A DNA stretch of 64,000 nt, taken from contig CM066031.1 in assembly GCA_033557465.1 (NCBI GenBank), positions 1,444,170,163 through 1,444,234,162 on the forward strand, read 5' to 3'. Position numbers and translations under genes: made by a program. Under the pieces are notes generated by a model that had not been told where the DNA came from, did not search any database, and worked only from the letters and a program-made list of their open reading frames with translations. The DNA is from Ichthyophis bannanicus (Eukaryota > Chordata > Amphibia > Gymnophiona > Ichthyophiidae). Of the stretch, positions 21,556 through 32,604 are shown piece after piece (positions within the stretch are counted from its first letter, which is position 1; every line of letters begins with the position of its first letter).

Positions 21556-22764
21556 GGGGTATGTTTACTAAACCTTCTTAACGTGCGCGCTGTGCAATTA
21601 TCGTGCGTTAAGGTACCTTAGCGCACGATAATGATGCTTTATGGGGCACAAATGTGCCTTAGCATGCGCTAACGCGCGCAGCGGCTCAAACAAGCGCTGA
21701 AGGCGGGGAAAGCCTCACAGAGGGCGGAGGAAGGCTCCCCAGGGGCGGAGAGAAGGGGTCAATGGGTGGAGAGTGGGAGGGGAGAGGCTCCCCACACACT
21801 AACGAAGTGAAATCTGAGGCCAAAACTAACGCAAGTGAAAACCTCACGTTAGAGCTTATTTAAAGGGAAAAGAAACCATTTCAGTCAGCAATGTACAGCA
21901 AAACCAGGGAAACCTACAAAAAAGTGATAAGTGTGATACATGTGCACGGAACAAAAGTACAAATAAACATTGAAAAGAACCCCAACAAAATATACAAAAA
22001 ACATAACCAAGCTGGGCAATAGTGATAGTAATGGGAAACATCAAAAAACACTCCCAAGAAAGCCCCCAAAAAAAGATATGAATTTTGGAATGGTCTACGC
22101 TCCGTCCCCATACAAGGTGAATGATCCCACAGTGAAATAGCACTGAGCAGGGTTTCCCTCTCCATTGGACAGGTTTCCTATGGCATGCACATGTTCCACA
22201 ACAGCAGGGCGGGCATGTCAGAATGGGCAACTGGACAGATGCTGGGAAAGGGGATACAGAGTGCTGCAGGTGGCACATGCTGTGGTGCAGCTGGGGCACA
22301 GTGCGGACTAGGCAGATGCCTAGGTGGCACTTAGGAATGCTGAAACTGTACAGCAGCCAGACAGCAACTGATGAGGGCCCAACATGGGCATGAGAGTGTT
22401 TATCACAGTGTCACAGGGGATAGTACCCAGCAGGTACCTCCAAGGGCACAGAACATTGGCCGGCGGTGTTGGGGGGAAGCGTGGACGTCTATGCAGGCAC
22501 CCCTACCCCAGAACACGCACCATAGGCAGCTGCCTACCTGCACACTGGATGGCTTGAGACTGCACACCACTAGCACCACCAGCAGAAGGGCATGTCAGCA
22601 TGGTGGCAGAGGGGTACTGGTGGTGGAGGGGGGAAGTGGCAGCTGCCCAGAGCAGACCATGGCCTAGCCCTGTGTAGGTGGGTGCCATGCACTGCAACAG
22701 ACAGGCCCTGTTGGACAAACAGTCATGGTATCACCAAGGAATGCCCTGTCTCTGTGACGGCACG

Positions 22765-23172
22765 GTGCTGCAGTGCACACAACCAGTGTGTTTGGAGGCA
22801 GAAGGTCACAGGTTCAAGTCCCAGCTATGGTGCCTGCCAACCCAGTCCCCATATTTTACCCACTACTACAACGTGCTAATACAGACAGAACCTTTATTGC
22901 AGATGACGTAAACATGCCCAAAACACCTACATTTTGCCCTACAGAGCAAAGACACCATAAACAGGCACATTATCTAGAGCAGAGTCTCCCAAATGCAGTC
23001 CTGGAGGGCCAAACACCATTCAGGTTCCATGCTGCCTCTAATAAAGATGCCTGTGCTGCATATCTATGCACCACCCCCATGGTATGCAGATGTATCTCAT
23101 GCATATTCATGAGGGACAGCATGAAAACCCGAACAGTGTTTGGCACACCAGGACTGGAGTTGGGAACCCCTG
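22765..23172. repeat. T3 module (22765-22838, +) and 193-bp hAT-like core (22980-23172)
   Basis: T3 reads GTGCTGCAGTGCACACAACC then GGTTCAAGTCCC about 45 bases on. The core starts CAGAGTCTCCCAAATG and ends TTGGGAACCCCTG, and is exactly 193 bp as in the other copies. Confidence 0.6.
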
Positions 23173-24070
23173 CCATAAAGCAGCAGGCAACAGGGGCAGA
23201 CACACCCACACCCACAGGCTCCATTAGCCAATGCCTCCTGGAGAGGCAGGACATTGGGCCCTGCGTGCATCTCCCAATACTAGCACTTGCATACCTTAGC
23301 AATGCCACCCTACACCTGGGATTACGGCACACAGCTATCAAATGTTTGGTATGAATACTGGCAGATAGCAATTCCTACGTTAAGCACAGTTTGCTGATTG
23401 AGCTCCATCATAGCAACCTTTCTGATGTCTGTGGAGTGTGCTTCAGGTCTGGTCTCTGACAGTGTTTACCACCCTGTGGAGTGACCCCCAACAGTATTGC
23501 CTACCATATCCATGCCTGCACTGTGCCCAGGACTGGTGTGGTGGCCAGGGCTGCTAAACACCTCTATAGTAGCACAATTCTGGCATAGGTGTGGGAGTAT
23601 GGGTCTGTCTATCCAGTGTGTGGTGGCTGCCAACACCCTCCACAGCCCACACTGCCAGCACTGTTGCCAGTATTGGCCTGCCAATGTGCATAATGAGGAA
23701 CAAGGTACCATGGGTATAGCCCGGACAGGGTGGCCTGGCCAGGATGCATCTGCACAGGGCATAGGGCACTGGCTGGGAAATTGTAGTGCCTGGCCACCAC
23801 CTGCACAGACAGGGTGGCCACAGCATGTTCTGCTGGGAGATCACTCTCACACTGACTGAGCAGTGACCACGGCATGGCTAGGCTCCCCCATAGTGCTATA
23901 TTGTATTTTTCTCATGTGATATTTACGGGTTTCCTTTTGGGGCCCAGTCACTGACTTATCTGCTTGGTGTGTATGCTGACATCCCAGTTCTGGGTGCACT
24001 CATTTCTCAGACTGTTTGTGTGGTAACGTGCAGTCCTTCTGCTGCCAGCCAGGGGTTTGCTAGCAGCTAT

Positions 24071-24613
24071 GGAGCTGTAACCTACTGGTTATTTCACTAC
24101 ATGTGGAGCCAGAGGTCATGGGTTCAAACCCACAGTAGGAGTTATTTGATAGGGCTGTCCAAAGCACTGTCTTTTTTTAATGTACATTAGTGCTGCCAGC
24201 AAAACACCCTCAGGGTACTGCAACCATAAGGTGCCTCAGAAGGCGCCCTATAAGGCGCCTTATAGGGCACCCTATAAAGCGCCTTCTGAGGCACCTTATG
24301 GTTACAGTCCGTATAAGGTGCCTTATAAGGTGTCCTATGGAGCGCCTTATAGGGTGCCCTATAGGGGACATTATAGGGTGCCATGACAGACAGTGCACTT
24401 TATAATGTGCCCTATGGGGTGCCTTATGTGGCACCTTAGGTTACGGCACGTGAGGGTGTGTTTGCTGGCAGCAATAAATAAAATGCCTCAGGAAACAATA
24501 CTTACATGTCAAAGCTGATGCCTCAGCCAGCCTTATGCATTAGGCACACTGGGGGATTGAATTCATGACCCCTGTATCATCAGTCAGTGTATTAACCATT
24601 GTGCTACACTTCT
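24071..24613. repeat. T2 (24071-24142, +), accordion hairpin (24218-24307) and T1 (24548-24613, -)
   Basis: T2 has TAACCTACTGG and GGTTCAAACCC. The hairpin is 90 bp, the same length as at 20796, and nearly identical to it. T1 on the minus strand has TAGCACAATGG (24596-24606). The region is almost the same as 20649-21214, pointing to recent relatedness of the two A ends. Confidence 0.7.
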
Positions 24614-24820
24614 GTTTCTATGTTTGGATGTCTGTGCGCCTACTTAAGATTACCGCGCGGTAACACGCTTAGCGGCGCTTTGCCCAATAATGTGCGCAGC
24701 AACGCGCGTTATCACGCGCTAATCCCATTTTGCTACTTTAAACTGAAACGCCCACTCCTTATATGGCATCCTGCACACTAACGCTGGGCGCACATTAAGA
24801 AGGTTTAGTAAACATACCCC

Positions 24821-25478
24821 AAAGAGTAGGGTCAAATGGACAATTTTCTCAATGGAGAAACATGAATAGTAGAGTACCCCAGAGATCTGTGCTAGGCCCG
24901 CTGTTTTTTAACATATTTATAAAAGACCTGGAAATGGGAATAACAAGTGAGCTGATCAAATTTGCAGATAACACAAAGGGGCTTGTTTACAAAGCTGCGG
25001 TAGCGGTTTCTGATCGTTATCGGAGCCATGGCCCCATTGATTTCAAGCCCAAACAAGCCCCAAAGTTATTTAAATTTGTTAAAACACAAGAGAATTGTGA
25101 AAAATTGCAACAGGACTTTGAAAAACTGGGAGACTGGGCATCCAAATGACAGATGAAATTTAATGTGAACAAGTACAAAATTATGCACTTAGGGAAGAAC
25201 AACCCAAACTACAGTTACACAATGCAAGGTTCAACATTAGAAATCACCACTCAGGAAAAGAACCTGGGCATCACTGTGGATTAGATGTTGACTCCCTCTG
25301 TCCTGTTTGCAGCCATGGCCAAGAAAGCAAATAGCATGCTAGAAATCATAGGGAAAGGACGAGAAAATAAAATCAAGGTTATTATAAAGCCTCTGTATTG
25401 CTTCATAGTGCAACAGCACCTTGAATATTGTCTGCAATTCTGGTTGCCGTATCTTAAAAGGATATAGCAGAATTGGCT
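24821..25478 (+). mobile_element. CR1 fragment (RT palm and thumb)
   Basis: Continues the CR1 of 21423-21555 after the TIR element. It includes RVPQRSVLGPLFFNIFIKDLE, then FADN in place of FADD, KLFKFVKTQENCEKL, and PLYCFIVQQHLEYCLQFW. It stops at 'ggatatagcagaattgg'. An in-frame stop occurs near 25150 (TGACAGATGAAATTT) and another near 25283. A short MITE interrupts it. Confidence 0.8.
24978..25061 (+). mobile_element. 84-bp MITE, TSD AAA
   Basis: It begins GGGGCTTGTTTAC and ends with the inverted 'aaacaagcccc'. AAA flanks both sides (24975-24977, 25062-25064), and removal restores the CR1 consensus ('gataacacaaa' then 'gttatttaaa'). Its length is a multiple of three, so the CR1 frame reads through. 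The TIR start resembles that of the larger family. Confidence 0.8.
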
Positions 25479-25767
25479 AAGCGGGTAGCATCGAAAATCA
25501 CTGCTATCTGTGTAGCCTCAGCAGCTGCCGGCGCAACCAGACAAACTTGGATTTTCACTTCCGCTGCCGCTTAAATGAAAATCCGGGTTAAGGGGGTCGG
25601 CAGGCAGGCAGGCTATGTGCCATGCAGCAGAATTTCACACTAACTGCAATGCCTTAACAACAAACTGTCAAACTTAAAGCCTATGGGGGAACATTATAAC
25701 TCTTGGGGGTTTTAACAATCTAGCAAAACAAACTAGTAAGAAGATTACATTACATGTGAGTACTCTT
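25479..25767. other. GC-rich MITE-like remnant and unassigned sequence
   Basis: The first half has GC-rich inverted words ('gaaaatc...gattttc', 'ggcaggcaggcaggctatgtgcc') resembling the MITE at 35534-35930. The second half is plain AT-rich sequence. I cannot set element limits. Confidence 0.4.
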
Positions 25768-26463
25768 AACCTATACCATAACTTACATACAGTTTGCATA
25801 TACAGTATGGAGTGCTCGTATATCGGTGTCCGTATTCAGCGTCATTGTGTGTCCTGGTATTCTGGTAGTCTATGTGATATTTCCACAGTATTCCTTGTAT
25901 ACGTGTGTTTTTTAGGTTTATTCTGAAGTCCTTGATGTCCTTTGTAGCTCTTATATCTTCAGGCAATGTGCCCAAAGTGCAGGAGCTGTTAAAGAAAATG
26001 CTCTATTTGACGCGGTATGCTTGGACTTTGACTAGATGCTGGGTGTAAGAATTGTGTTCTTGCTATTAATCCTCTTAGGTCTATTGTCTTGTACTGTAGT
26101 AATCAGCTCCTGTAGAAGGTCTGCTGAGTTATTTGTTAGTATTTTGAATATGATGAGGGTAGTCTTAAACCTGATGTGGTAATGTACAGGAAGCCAATGC
26201 AGTTGTTTCAGTATTGGTGTGATATGTTTGTATTTTGCTGTAACAGTGATAATGCATGCCACCGCGTTCTGCACCATCTGAAGCATGTTGATTGTTTAGG
26301 TGCACCCTGATATATTGAGTTGTAGTAGTCCAACAGTACTGTAATTACCACTTGGACTACTGTGCGGAAGTAATCCTGGTTGAGCAGTGTTTTCTACCTC
26401 CGCAATATCTTCATTTTATGGTATGCATTGTGTGTGATCTTACTTATGTGTGTTTGTAGGTTT
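25768..26463 (-). mobile_element. L2-like LINE fragment (RT C-terminus)
   Basis: Minus-strand frames encode MLQMVQNAVACIITVTAKY, HITPILKQLHWLPVHYHIRF and LPEDIRATKDIKDFRINL. This is the LQ..QN.AAR, ITP.L..LHWLPV and LP.ELR....FR..LK series of L2-like RT C-termini. Upstream, 'cttggactactgtgcgga' reads as the decayed LDYCN region. It is most similar in kind to the element at 45492-46927. Confidence 0.75.
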
Positions 26464-27562
26464 AAAGAGAAAGGTGAATAGTGAAGTACCCCAGGGATCT
26501 ATGCTGGGCCCGCTGCTTTTTTACATATTTATAAATGACCTGGAAATGTGAATTTCAAGTGAAGTGATCAAATTTGCAGATGACACAAAATTATTCAAAG
26601 CTGTTAAAAAACAAAAGGATTGCAAAAAAATTAGAAGAGGACCTTGATAAATTGGGAGACTGGGCATTAAAATGCCCGATGAAATTTAATGTGGACAAGT
26701 GCAAAGTTATGTACTTAGAAAGGAAGAACCCAAACTACAGTTACACGATGCAAGGTTCCACATTAGGAATCACCACCCAGGAAAACGATTTATGTGTCAT
26801 CGTGAATAACACATTGAAATCCTCTGCCCATTGTGCAGTTGCGGCCAAGGAATGCTAGGAATCATAAAGAAAGGAATGGAGAATAACACAAATAATATTA
26901 TAATGCTGCTGTATCACTCCATGATGCATCCACTCCTTGAAAATTGTGTGCAATTCTGGTCACTATACAGTATATACTTGAAAAGGATATAGCAGAATTT
27001 GAAATGGCACAGAGAAGAGCAACACAAATGGTAAAGCATATCCCTATGATGAAAGGCTTAGAAGGCTAGGGCTCTTCAACTTGGAAAAGAGACAGCTGAG
27101 GGGAGATATGATAGAGGTCTATAAAATAATGAATAGGGTGGAACGGGTAAATGTAGATTAGCTGTTTACTCCTTCAAAAAGTAGAAAGACTAGGAGATGC
27201 ACAATGAAGCTATAATGTAGCTCATTAAAGACTAATCAGAGAAAATATTTTTTCACTCATCATATAATCTAATTCTGGAATTCATTAATGGATGATGTAG
27301 TAAAAGCTGTTAATGTAGCTGGATTAAAAAAAAGGGTTGGACGAGTTTCCGGAGGAAAGGTCTATAAACTATTATTAAAGATGGCCGTGCAAAACCACTA
27401 CTTACCCAAGTGGCAAGCAGCATGGAATTTGTATACCTTTTTGGGCACCTGACAGGTACTTGTGACCTGAATTGGCCACTGTTGGAAACAGGATACTGGG
27501 CTTGATATATCCTTGGTCTGACCCAGTATTACAATGGCATATCTTATGTTTTTATGTTCTAA
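26464..27562 (+). mobile_element. CR1 3' half with complete 3' UTR
   Basis: Begins at the GVPQGS region ('gtgaatagtgaagtaccccagggatctatgctggg'). It encodes FADDTKLFK near 26574-26600, then MKFNVDKCKVMYL and LRRLGLFNLEKRQLRGDMIEVYK. The UTR carries 'ggccactgttggaaacaggatactgggct' and 'ggtctgacccagtattacaatggcatatcttatg', matching in sense the UTRs at 53253 and 63191. Frames are broken repeatedly. This is a separate copy, because it overlaps 24821-25478 in CR1 coordinates. Confidence 0.85.
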
Positions 27563-27819
27563 TTGCAGGGGCAAGTCTATTTGAGGGCAGGGCTGGGGGG
27601 GGGGGGGAAGGGGCTTGATCTCTTGTAAAGCTAGTCCCATGGCCTGCACACTCCCTGTGAGTACTGGTACGTTTTTTCCTAGGAAAAAAGCATTGACAGT
27701 ATCGGGTTCATTTTGAGGAGAACCCTTTGATTGACATTCTATGAATAGATGGTGACTAGACTGAGGATAGCCACATAAGCAGACCCAAGATCTGAACTTA
27801 CTGAAAACCAGATGGCCCC
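27563..27819. other. No recognisable gene; G run
   Basis: Unassigned. Contains a long G run near 27593-27606. It precedes a retrotransposon integrase scrap. Confidence 0.4.
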
Positions 27820-28015
27820 ATGGAGAAAGGAGCTTCCACAGCACTTACATCCTATTGGCAAGACATATATCTATTAAAGTTTGGAAATGACTTTATTCTG
27901 CTTGGTAGAAGAGTAATGGTTCCCAAAGGGGCAAGGGAAGAAATCCTGAGAAGTCGACATGAGGGTCACTCAGAAATTCAAGTTGCCAAAGAAAGGACAA
28001 GAGCACATATACAGT
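27820..28015 (+). pseudogene. Ty3/gypsy-type integrase zinc-binding fragment
   Basis: The translated stretch has LTSYWQDIYLL, FILLGRRVMVPKGAREEILR and RHEGHSEIQVAKERTRAHI. This order (YW, then G.R..VP, then EIL..HEGH..I...K.RAR) is that of the region before and through the H2C2 zinc finger of Ty3/gypsy integrases. The expected downstream WPG and CxxC cysteines are lost. No LTRs or other pol parts are visible. A host gene derived from gypsy integrase is a less likely alternative. Confidence 0.55.
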
Positions 28016-28199
28016 ACCTTGTAAACATCTTCAAACCCTTGTATATTTTTCACATTGTTCTAAGAAATACAATTCCAAACACATTAAAGCTGGAGTTTTA
28101 TCTGTACTGCATACTTTACCATTTCAATGTAAAAGAACAATTATAGACATATTGAAAAAGTAATTAAGAAAAAGAAACTAACACGTTTTCTTGGGAACA
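28016..28199. other. No recognisable gene
   Basis: AT-rich stretch between the integrase scrap and the decayed LINE. Nothing supported. Confidence 0.35.
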
Positions 28200-29352
28200 A
28201 TAATTAGAAGTGATTTTAAATCCGAGTTTGCAGTTTGTTGATTTTATAGTGCTAGGAGATTTCAATGTACTCCTACAGGTTTTGAGAGATGGGAAAGTGA
28301 GTTGTCTTTTATCAGCTTTTGAAATGGGGAGTTTACTTCAGCTTGTACATGGTAGTACATATCAAAGAGGGCATACCTTATGTTTAGTGTTTATAATTGA
28401 ATTGTTGAGTAAGGAATGGAAATTTTAGGTAGATGAGCTGTGCCCTGTTCCTTGTTAGACCACAGCATGGTGTTTTTATCTTGACTAGATAATTACTGGC
28501 TGCAGTCAGAGAGAAAGGTGCAAAAGGAGTTGAAAGAATATAGAGGAAGAATAGATGTAATTAAGTGGGAGGAGGCGGCTATAAAGGGATGTTGTTTAGG
28601 GGTACAGACTCGTTGAAGGGCAGGTGGAAAAATGGCATGTGAAAATTAGTCAAGCATTGGAACAGATAGTTCTTAGAAAAGCACAGTAGTACACTCGAAT
28701 AAACATGGATGTTGGTTTATAGAAGAGTTAAGAGAGCAGAAAAAGAAGATATGGCAACTAGAAAGGTGCTGTAAGAAATTTAAGAGATGAGAATTGAGAC
28801 AGCAGTGGAAGAAGGAGTCAAATTTATATTTCAGGAATATTCAAGTGGCTAAGAAGAAATTCTTTGGTGAAAGAATTTAGAGAGCAATTAATAAACCAAG
28901 AGAGCTGACTAAAGTCTTGAAAGACTGGTGGGTAAAGATCAGGTAGAGACTAGTAAAAGAGGTAGTAAATTAGAGGTTAAACAATTAGCACACTTTTATG
29001 AACATAAAATTGTCAAATTAAAGGTGAGGCTATCATATAAAAGGAAGGGAGAACAGAAAGAATGAGTGGTTGAAGAGGAAAAAGATTGGGTGTTCTGGCA
29101 GGTTTCTTTAGAGAGATTAATTGACAAACTCCTTAAAGAATACTCATTAGATCCATCTCCCATTACAGTTTTTAAATAGGGATCACAGATGACGCTGAAT
29201 TGGTTATTGGATTTGGTTAATGCTTCGATGCAGCAAGGTATTCTTCCAAAAAGTTGAAAGAAGCAGTAGTTACTCTGGTATTAAAGAGAGAGGGGATGGA
29301 TGGAATGGATAATGAACAGTTTACACCAATTTCTAACGTACCCATGTTTTAC
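28200..29352 (+). mobile_element. Decayed L2-like LINE, part 1 (endonuclease end to RT start)
   Basis: Reads LGDFNV near 28250, then FEMGSLLQLVHGS, RGHTLCLVFI and, after a gap, DHSMVF (about 28460). These are the C-terminal endonuclease motifs. Further on are LLKEYSLDPSP (about 29128-29160), NASMQQGILPKS and KREGMDGMDNEQFTPISNVP (about 29290-29345), the start of the RT. It stops at the point where part 2 resumes about 100-150 bp further along a typical RT. Stops and frameshifts are frequent, so this is among the oldest elements here. Confidence 0.7.
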
Positions 29353-30239
29353 TCAGCCTTCAAAATTAAAAACAAAACAAAACTGCAGGACAAGCTGCCA
29401 CCGCTGCTTCTTGGCAGTGGCAGAATCAGCTGCCTCGCTCTCCCCCCTCTGCTGCCCCGGAAGAGCCTTGCCGGCGCCCTGGCTCACCTTTGCAGAGCCG
29501 CGGGAAGGAAAAGTGTTTCTCTTCTTTCCTGCAGCTCTATTAAAGTTGAGCCCGCCGGTGCTGAAGGTAATCTAGGCATTTCCTGTCTTGACTCTGATGT
29601 TGCACTGCATGAGGAATCTGGCTTCTTGGGGTTTCAGTTAAAAATTTGTCTACATATTTTTGTTTTTACTTTAGATTGTGGTTACTTATTCTGTACTTGG
29701 TGAGGGTTTGTGTTCTGAGTGTGTGACTGGGCCCAGGTGTTCTGTTAACATGGAGTTTGTACATAAAGATCTATACTGTACTGTAGTAATTTGACATCTT
29801 CAGCTTTTCAAATAGGTGTATGGATGTTCAAAGGCCCACTGTAGTATTTACAGTGATGCTTTTTTTGGATGGGCTCCTTATGTGAGTTTTGGAAGATGGT
29901 GCTGATATGGTATGGTATGGTATGGTAGATTTGCTCTATAGATACTCAGTGACTTTGTTGCAGGGTTTTGTATTAGTTCACAATATGCCTGGTACTGGAG
30001 AATGTTTGTTGTTGTTTGTGAGATGATCAGATTCATAATTTATTTTTTAAGATATTGAGTTCTGTGAATTAATTTCCTGGTTCTGCTCTGCTCCCACTGT
30101 TGACGGGGGTTCTGTGGATAAAAAATATATGTTGAAAAAGAAAAAGCAAGAACCATAATGCAGTTTATAACAACAAAATAAAAAGTTAAAATTTAGTTTT
30201 ATAAACTGTGTTGTGGTTCTCGCTCTCTTTTAGTTCCTT
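29353..30239. other. Unassigned insert with a small hairpin and (TATGG)4
   Basis: A GC-rich stretch at 29390-29560 is followed by AT-rich sequence. A perfect TATGG x4 lies at 29906-29925. An imperfect inverted repeat has 25-base arms at 30146-30170 and 30199-30223 ('aaccataatgcagtttataa' and its counterpart) around a 28-base spacer, just before the TIR at 30240. A MITE or element end is possible. Confidence 0.5.
30146..30223. repeat. Imperfect hairpin, 25-base arms
   Basis: The right arm reversed reads 'gcgagaaccacaacacagtttataa', differing from the left arm at four positions. The loop is A-rich. It lies 16 bp from the next TIR. Confidence 0.6.
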
Positions 30240-30445
30240 GGGGTATGTTTACTAAACCGTCTTAATGTGCGCCCGGCGATAGTGTGCAGGCTGCCATATA
30301 AGGAGTGGGCGTTTCAGTGTAAAGTAGCAAAACGGGATTAGCGTGCGATAATGTGCGCTGCTGCGCACATTATCGTGCAAAGCGCCGCTAAGCGCGTTAC
30401 CGCACGGTAATCTTATGTAGGCGCACAGACATCCAACACAGAAAC

Positions 30446-31000
30446 AGAAGTGTAGCACAATGGTTAATGCACTGACTGATAATACAGGGGTCATGAGTTC
30501 AATCCCCCAGTGTGCCTAATGCATAAGGTTGGCTGAGGCATCAGCTTTGACATATAAGTATTGTTTCCTGAGGCATTTTATGTGTATTTTAATTATTGCT
30601 GCCAGCAAACACCCCCTCACGTGCCGTATCCTAAGGTGCCGCAGAAGGCACCCTATAAGGCACTCCATAGGGCACATTATAAAGTGCACTGTCTGCCACG
30701 GCACCCTATAATGTCCCCTATAGGGTACCCTATAAGGAGCTCCATAGGACACCTTATAAGGCACCTTATATGGACTGTAACCATAAGGTGCCTCAGAAGG
30801 CGCTTTATAGGGTGCCCTATAAGGCGCCTTCTGAGCCACCTTATGGTTACAGTACCCTGAGGGTGTTTTGCTGGCAGCACTAATGTACATTAAAAAAAGA
30901 CAACGCTTTGGTCAGCCCTATCAAATAACCCCACTGTGGGTTTGAACCCATAACTTCTGGCTCCACAAGCAGTGAAATAACCAGTGGGCTACAGCTCCAT
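30446..31000. repeat. T1 (30446-30515, +), hairpin (30775-30852) and T2 (30931-31000, -)
   Basis: T1: TAGCACAATGG (30453-30463) and GAGTTCAATCC (30495-30505). The hairpin arms match those at 20796 but the loop is 12 bp shorter, and one arm has a mismatch (GAGCCACC). T2 on the minus strand: TAGCCCACTGG and GGGTTCAAACCC. Confidence 0.7.
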
Positions 31001-32604
31001 AGCAGCTAGCAAACCCCTAGCTGGCTGCAGAAGGACTGCACGTCACCACACAAACAGTCTGCTGTGGTCACCAGGATAGGGTTAACCCACCCATACCCAT
31101 GATGCATTGCACATGCAAATCAGCAGTCTACAGATGATCACAAGATGGGGTATGCACCCCCACAGCACCTTGGCCTAGTAGGGGGAACTGACTGTGTGTG
31201 GTACTGGCACAGAGTAGCTATACACCGTCACATTGTGCAGGTACTGCACTCACCCTGAGGGTGAGGTGAGGCGCCCTGCACCAGGTCCCCAGCAGTGCTA
31301 CTGTGTGAGATATATTGTTTCTGCAGACACACCTTGGATATGTCTGTATTTCTCAGTCAGGTTTAGCCCTTATGGACCCATAGGAGGATTATGCACCACC
31401 ACTCTCCTCTCCCGGGGCTGAGGGTGGTAAACAGGGTTTCCCACCAACAAATCCACATTCTACCTCCCTGCAATGGTGGTAGTAGAGGGGACCATCAACC
31501 CCAGTCCTGCTGGGGAACAGACACCCTACAGGGCAGTCAATGCAGCTCTGTACACATCCATAAAGCAATAGCAGACAGACATTAGGCCTGGATATGCTAA
31601 GCTGCACCCCACCACTATCTGATATTCTCCTGCAGCAAGCCTTCAGCCGCTTTACCCTGCAAGGTGTTCCATCAAGACACATACCAGCTGCAGACAGTCT
31701 GCTAGCTAGTCCATAGTGCATGTTCCTGTTGGAAATGCGTGCACCCAGAACTGGGATGTCAGCATACACACCAAGAAGATAAGTCAGTGACTGGGCCCCA
31801 AAAGGAAACCCATAAATATCACATGAGGGAAACACTAGATAGCACTATGGGGGAACCTATCACATGAGGGAAATACTAGATAGCACTAGGGGGGAACCTA
31901 ACCTAGCCTAGCCATGCTCAGTCAGGGTGAGAGTGATCTCCCAGCAGAACATGCTGTGGCCACCCTGTCTGTGCAGGTGGTAGCCGGGCACTACAATGTC
32001 CCAGCCAGTGCCCGATGCCCTGTGCAGATGCATCCTGGCCAGGCCACCCTGTCCGGGCTATACCCATGGTACCTTGCTCCTCATTATGCACATTGGCAGG
32101 CCAATACTGGCAACAGTGCTGGCAGTGTGGGCTGTGGAGGGTGTTTGCAGCCACCACACACTGGATAGACAGACACATACTCCCACACCTATGCCAGCAT
32201 TGTGCTACTATAGAGGTGTTTAGCAGCCCTGGCCACCACACCAGTCCTGGGCACAGTGCAGGCATGGATATGGTACGCAATACTGTTGGGGGTCACTCCC
32301 CAGGGTGGTAAACACTGTCAGACACCAGACCTGAAGCACACTCCACAGACATCAGACAGGTTGCTATGATGGAGCTCAATCAGCAAACTGTGCTTAACGT
32401 AGGAATTGCTATCTGCCAGTAATCATAGCAACCTTTTGATAGCTGTGTACCGTATTCCCAGGTGTAGGGTGGCATTGCTAAGGTATGCAAGTGCTAGTAT
32501 TGGGAGATGCACGCAGGGCCCAATGTCCTGCCTCTCCAGGAGGCATTGGTTAATGGAGCCTGTGGGTGTGGGTGTGTCTGCCCCTGTTTGCTGCTGCTTT
32601 ACGG

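Larger units (their letters stand above)
21556..24820 (-). mobile_element. Complete TIR element, 3265 bp, TSD AAA (B end left, A end right)
   Basis: The left TIR GGGGTATGTTTACTAAACC and right TIR (reverse complement) are flanked by AAA at 21553-21555 and 24821-24823. CR1 sequence is continuous across the insertion, which proves the boundaries. Read from the A end, the order is T1, accordion hairpin, T2, unnamed interior, hAT-like core, T3, then the GC-rich B end with 'ggggcggagagaaggggtcaatggg'. There is no transposase ORF. Strand is given so that A to B reads 5' to 3'. Confidence 0.85.

Noticed and set aside
22773..23354. 193-codon frame, and similar frames at 16712, 32423 and 48002
   Set aside because: The same DNA is translated in all copies of the TIR element, on whichever strand it lies. 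There are no domain motifs, and frames end at different points in each copy.
27398..27844. 148-codon minus-strand frame
   Set aside because: It overlaps the CR1 3' UTR on the opposite strand and has no motif.
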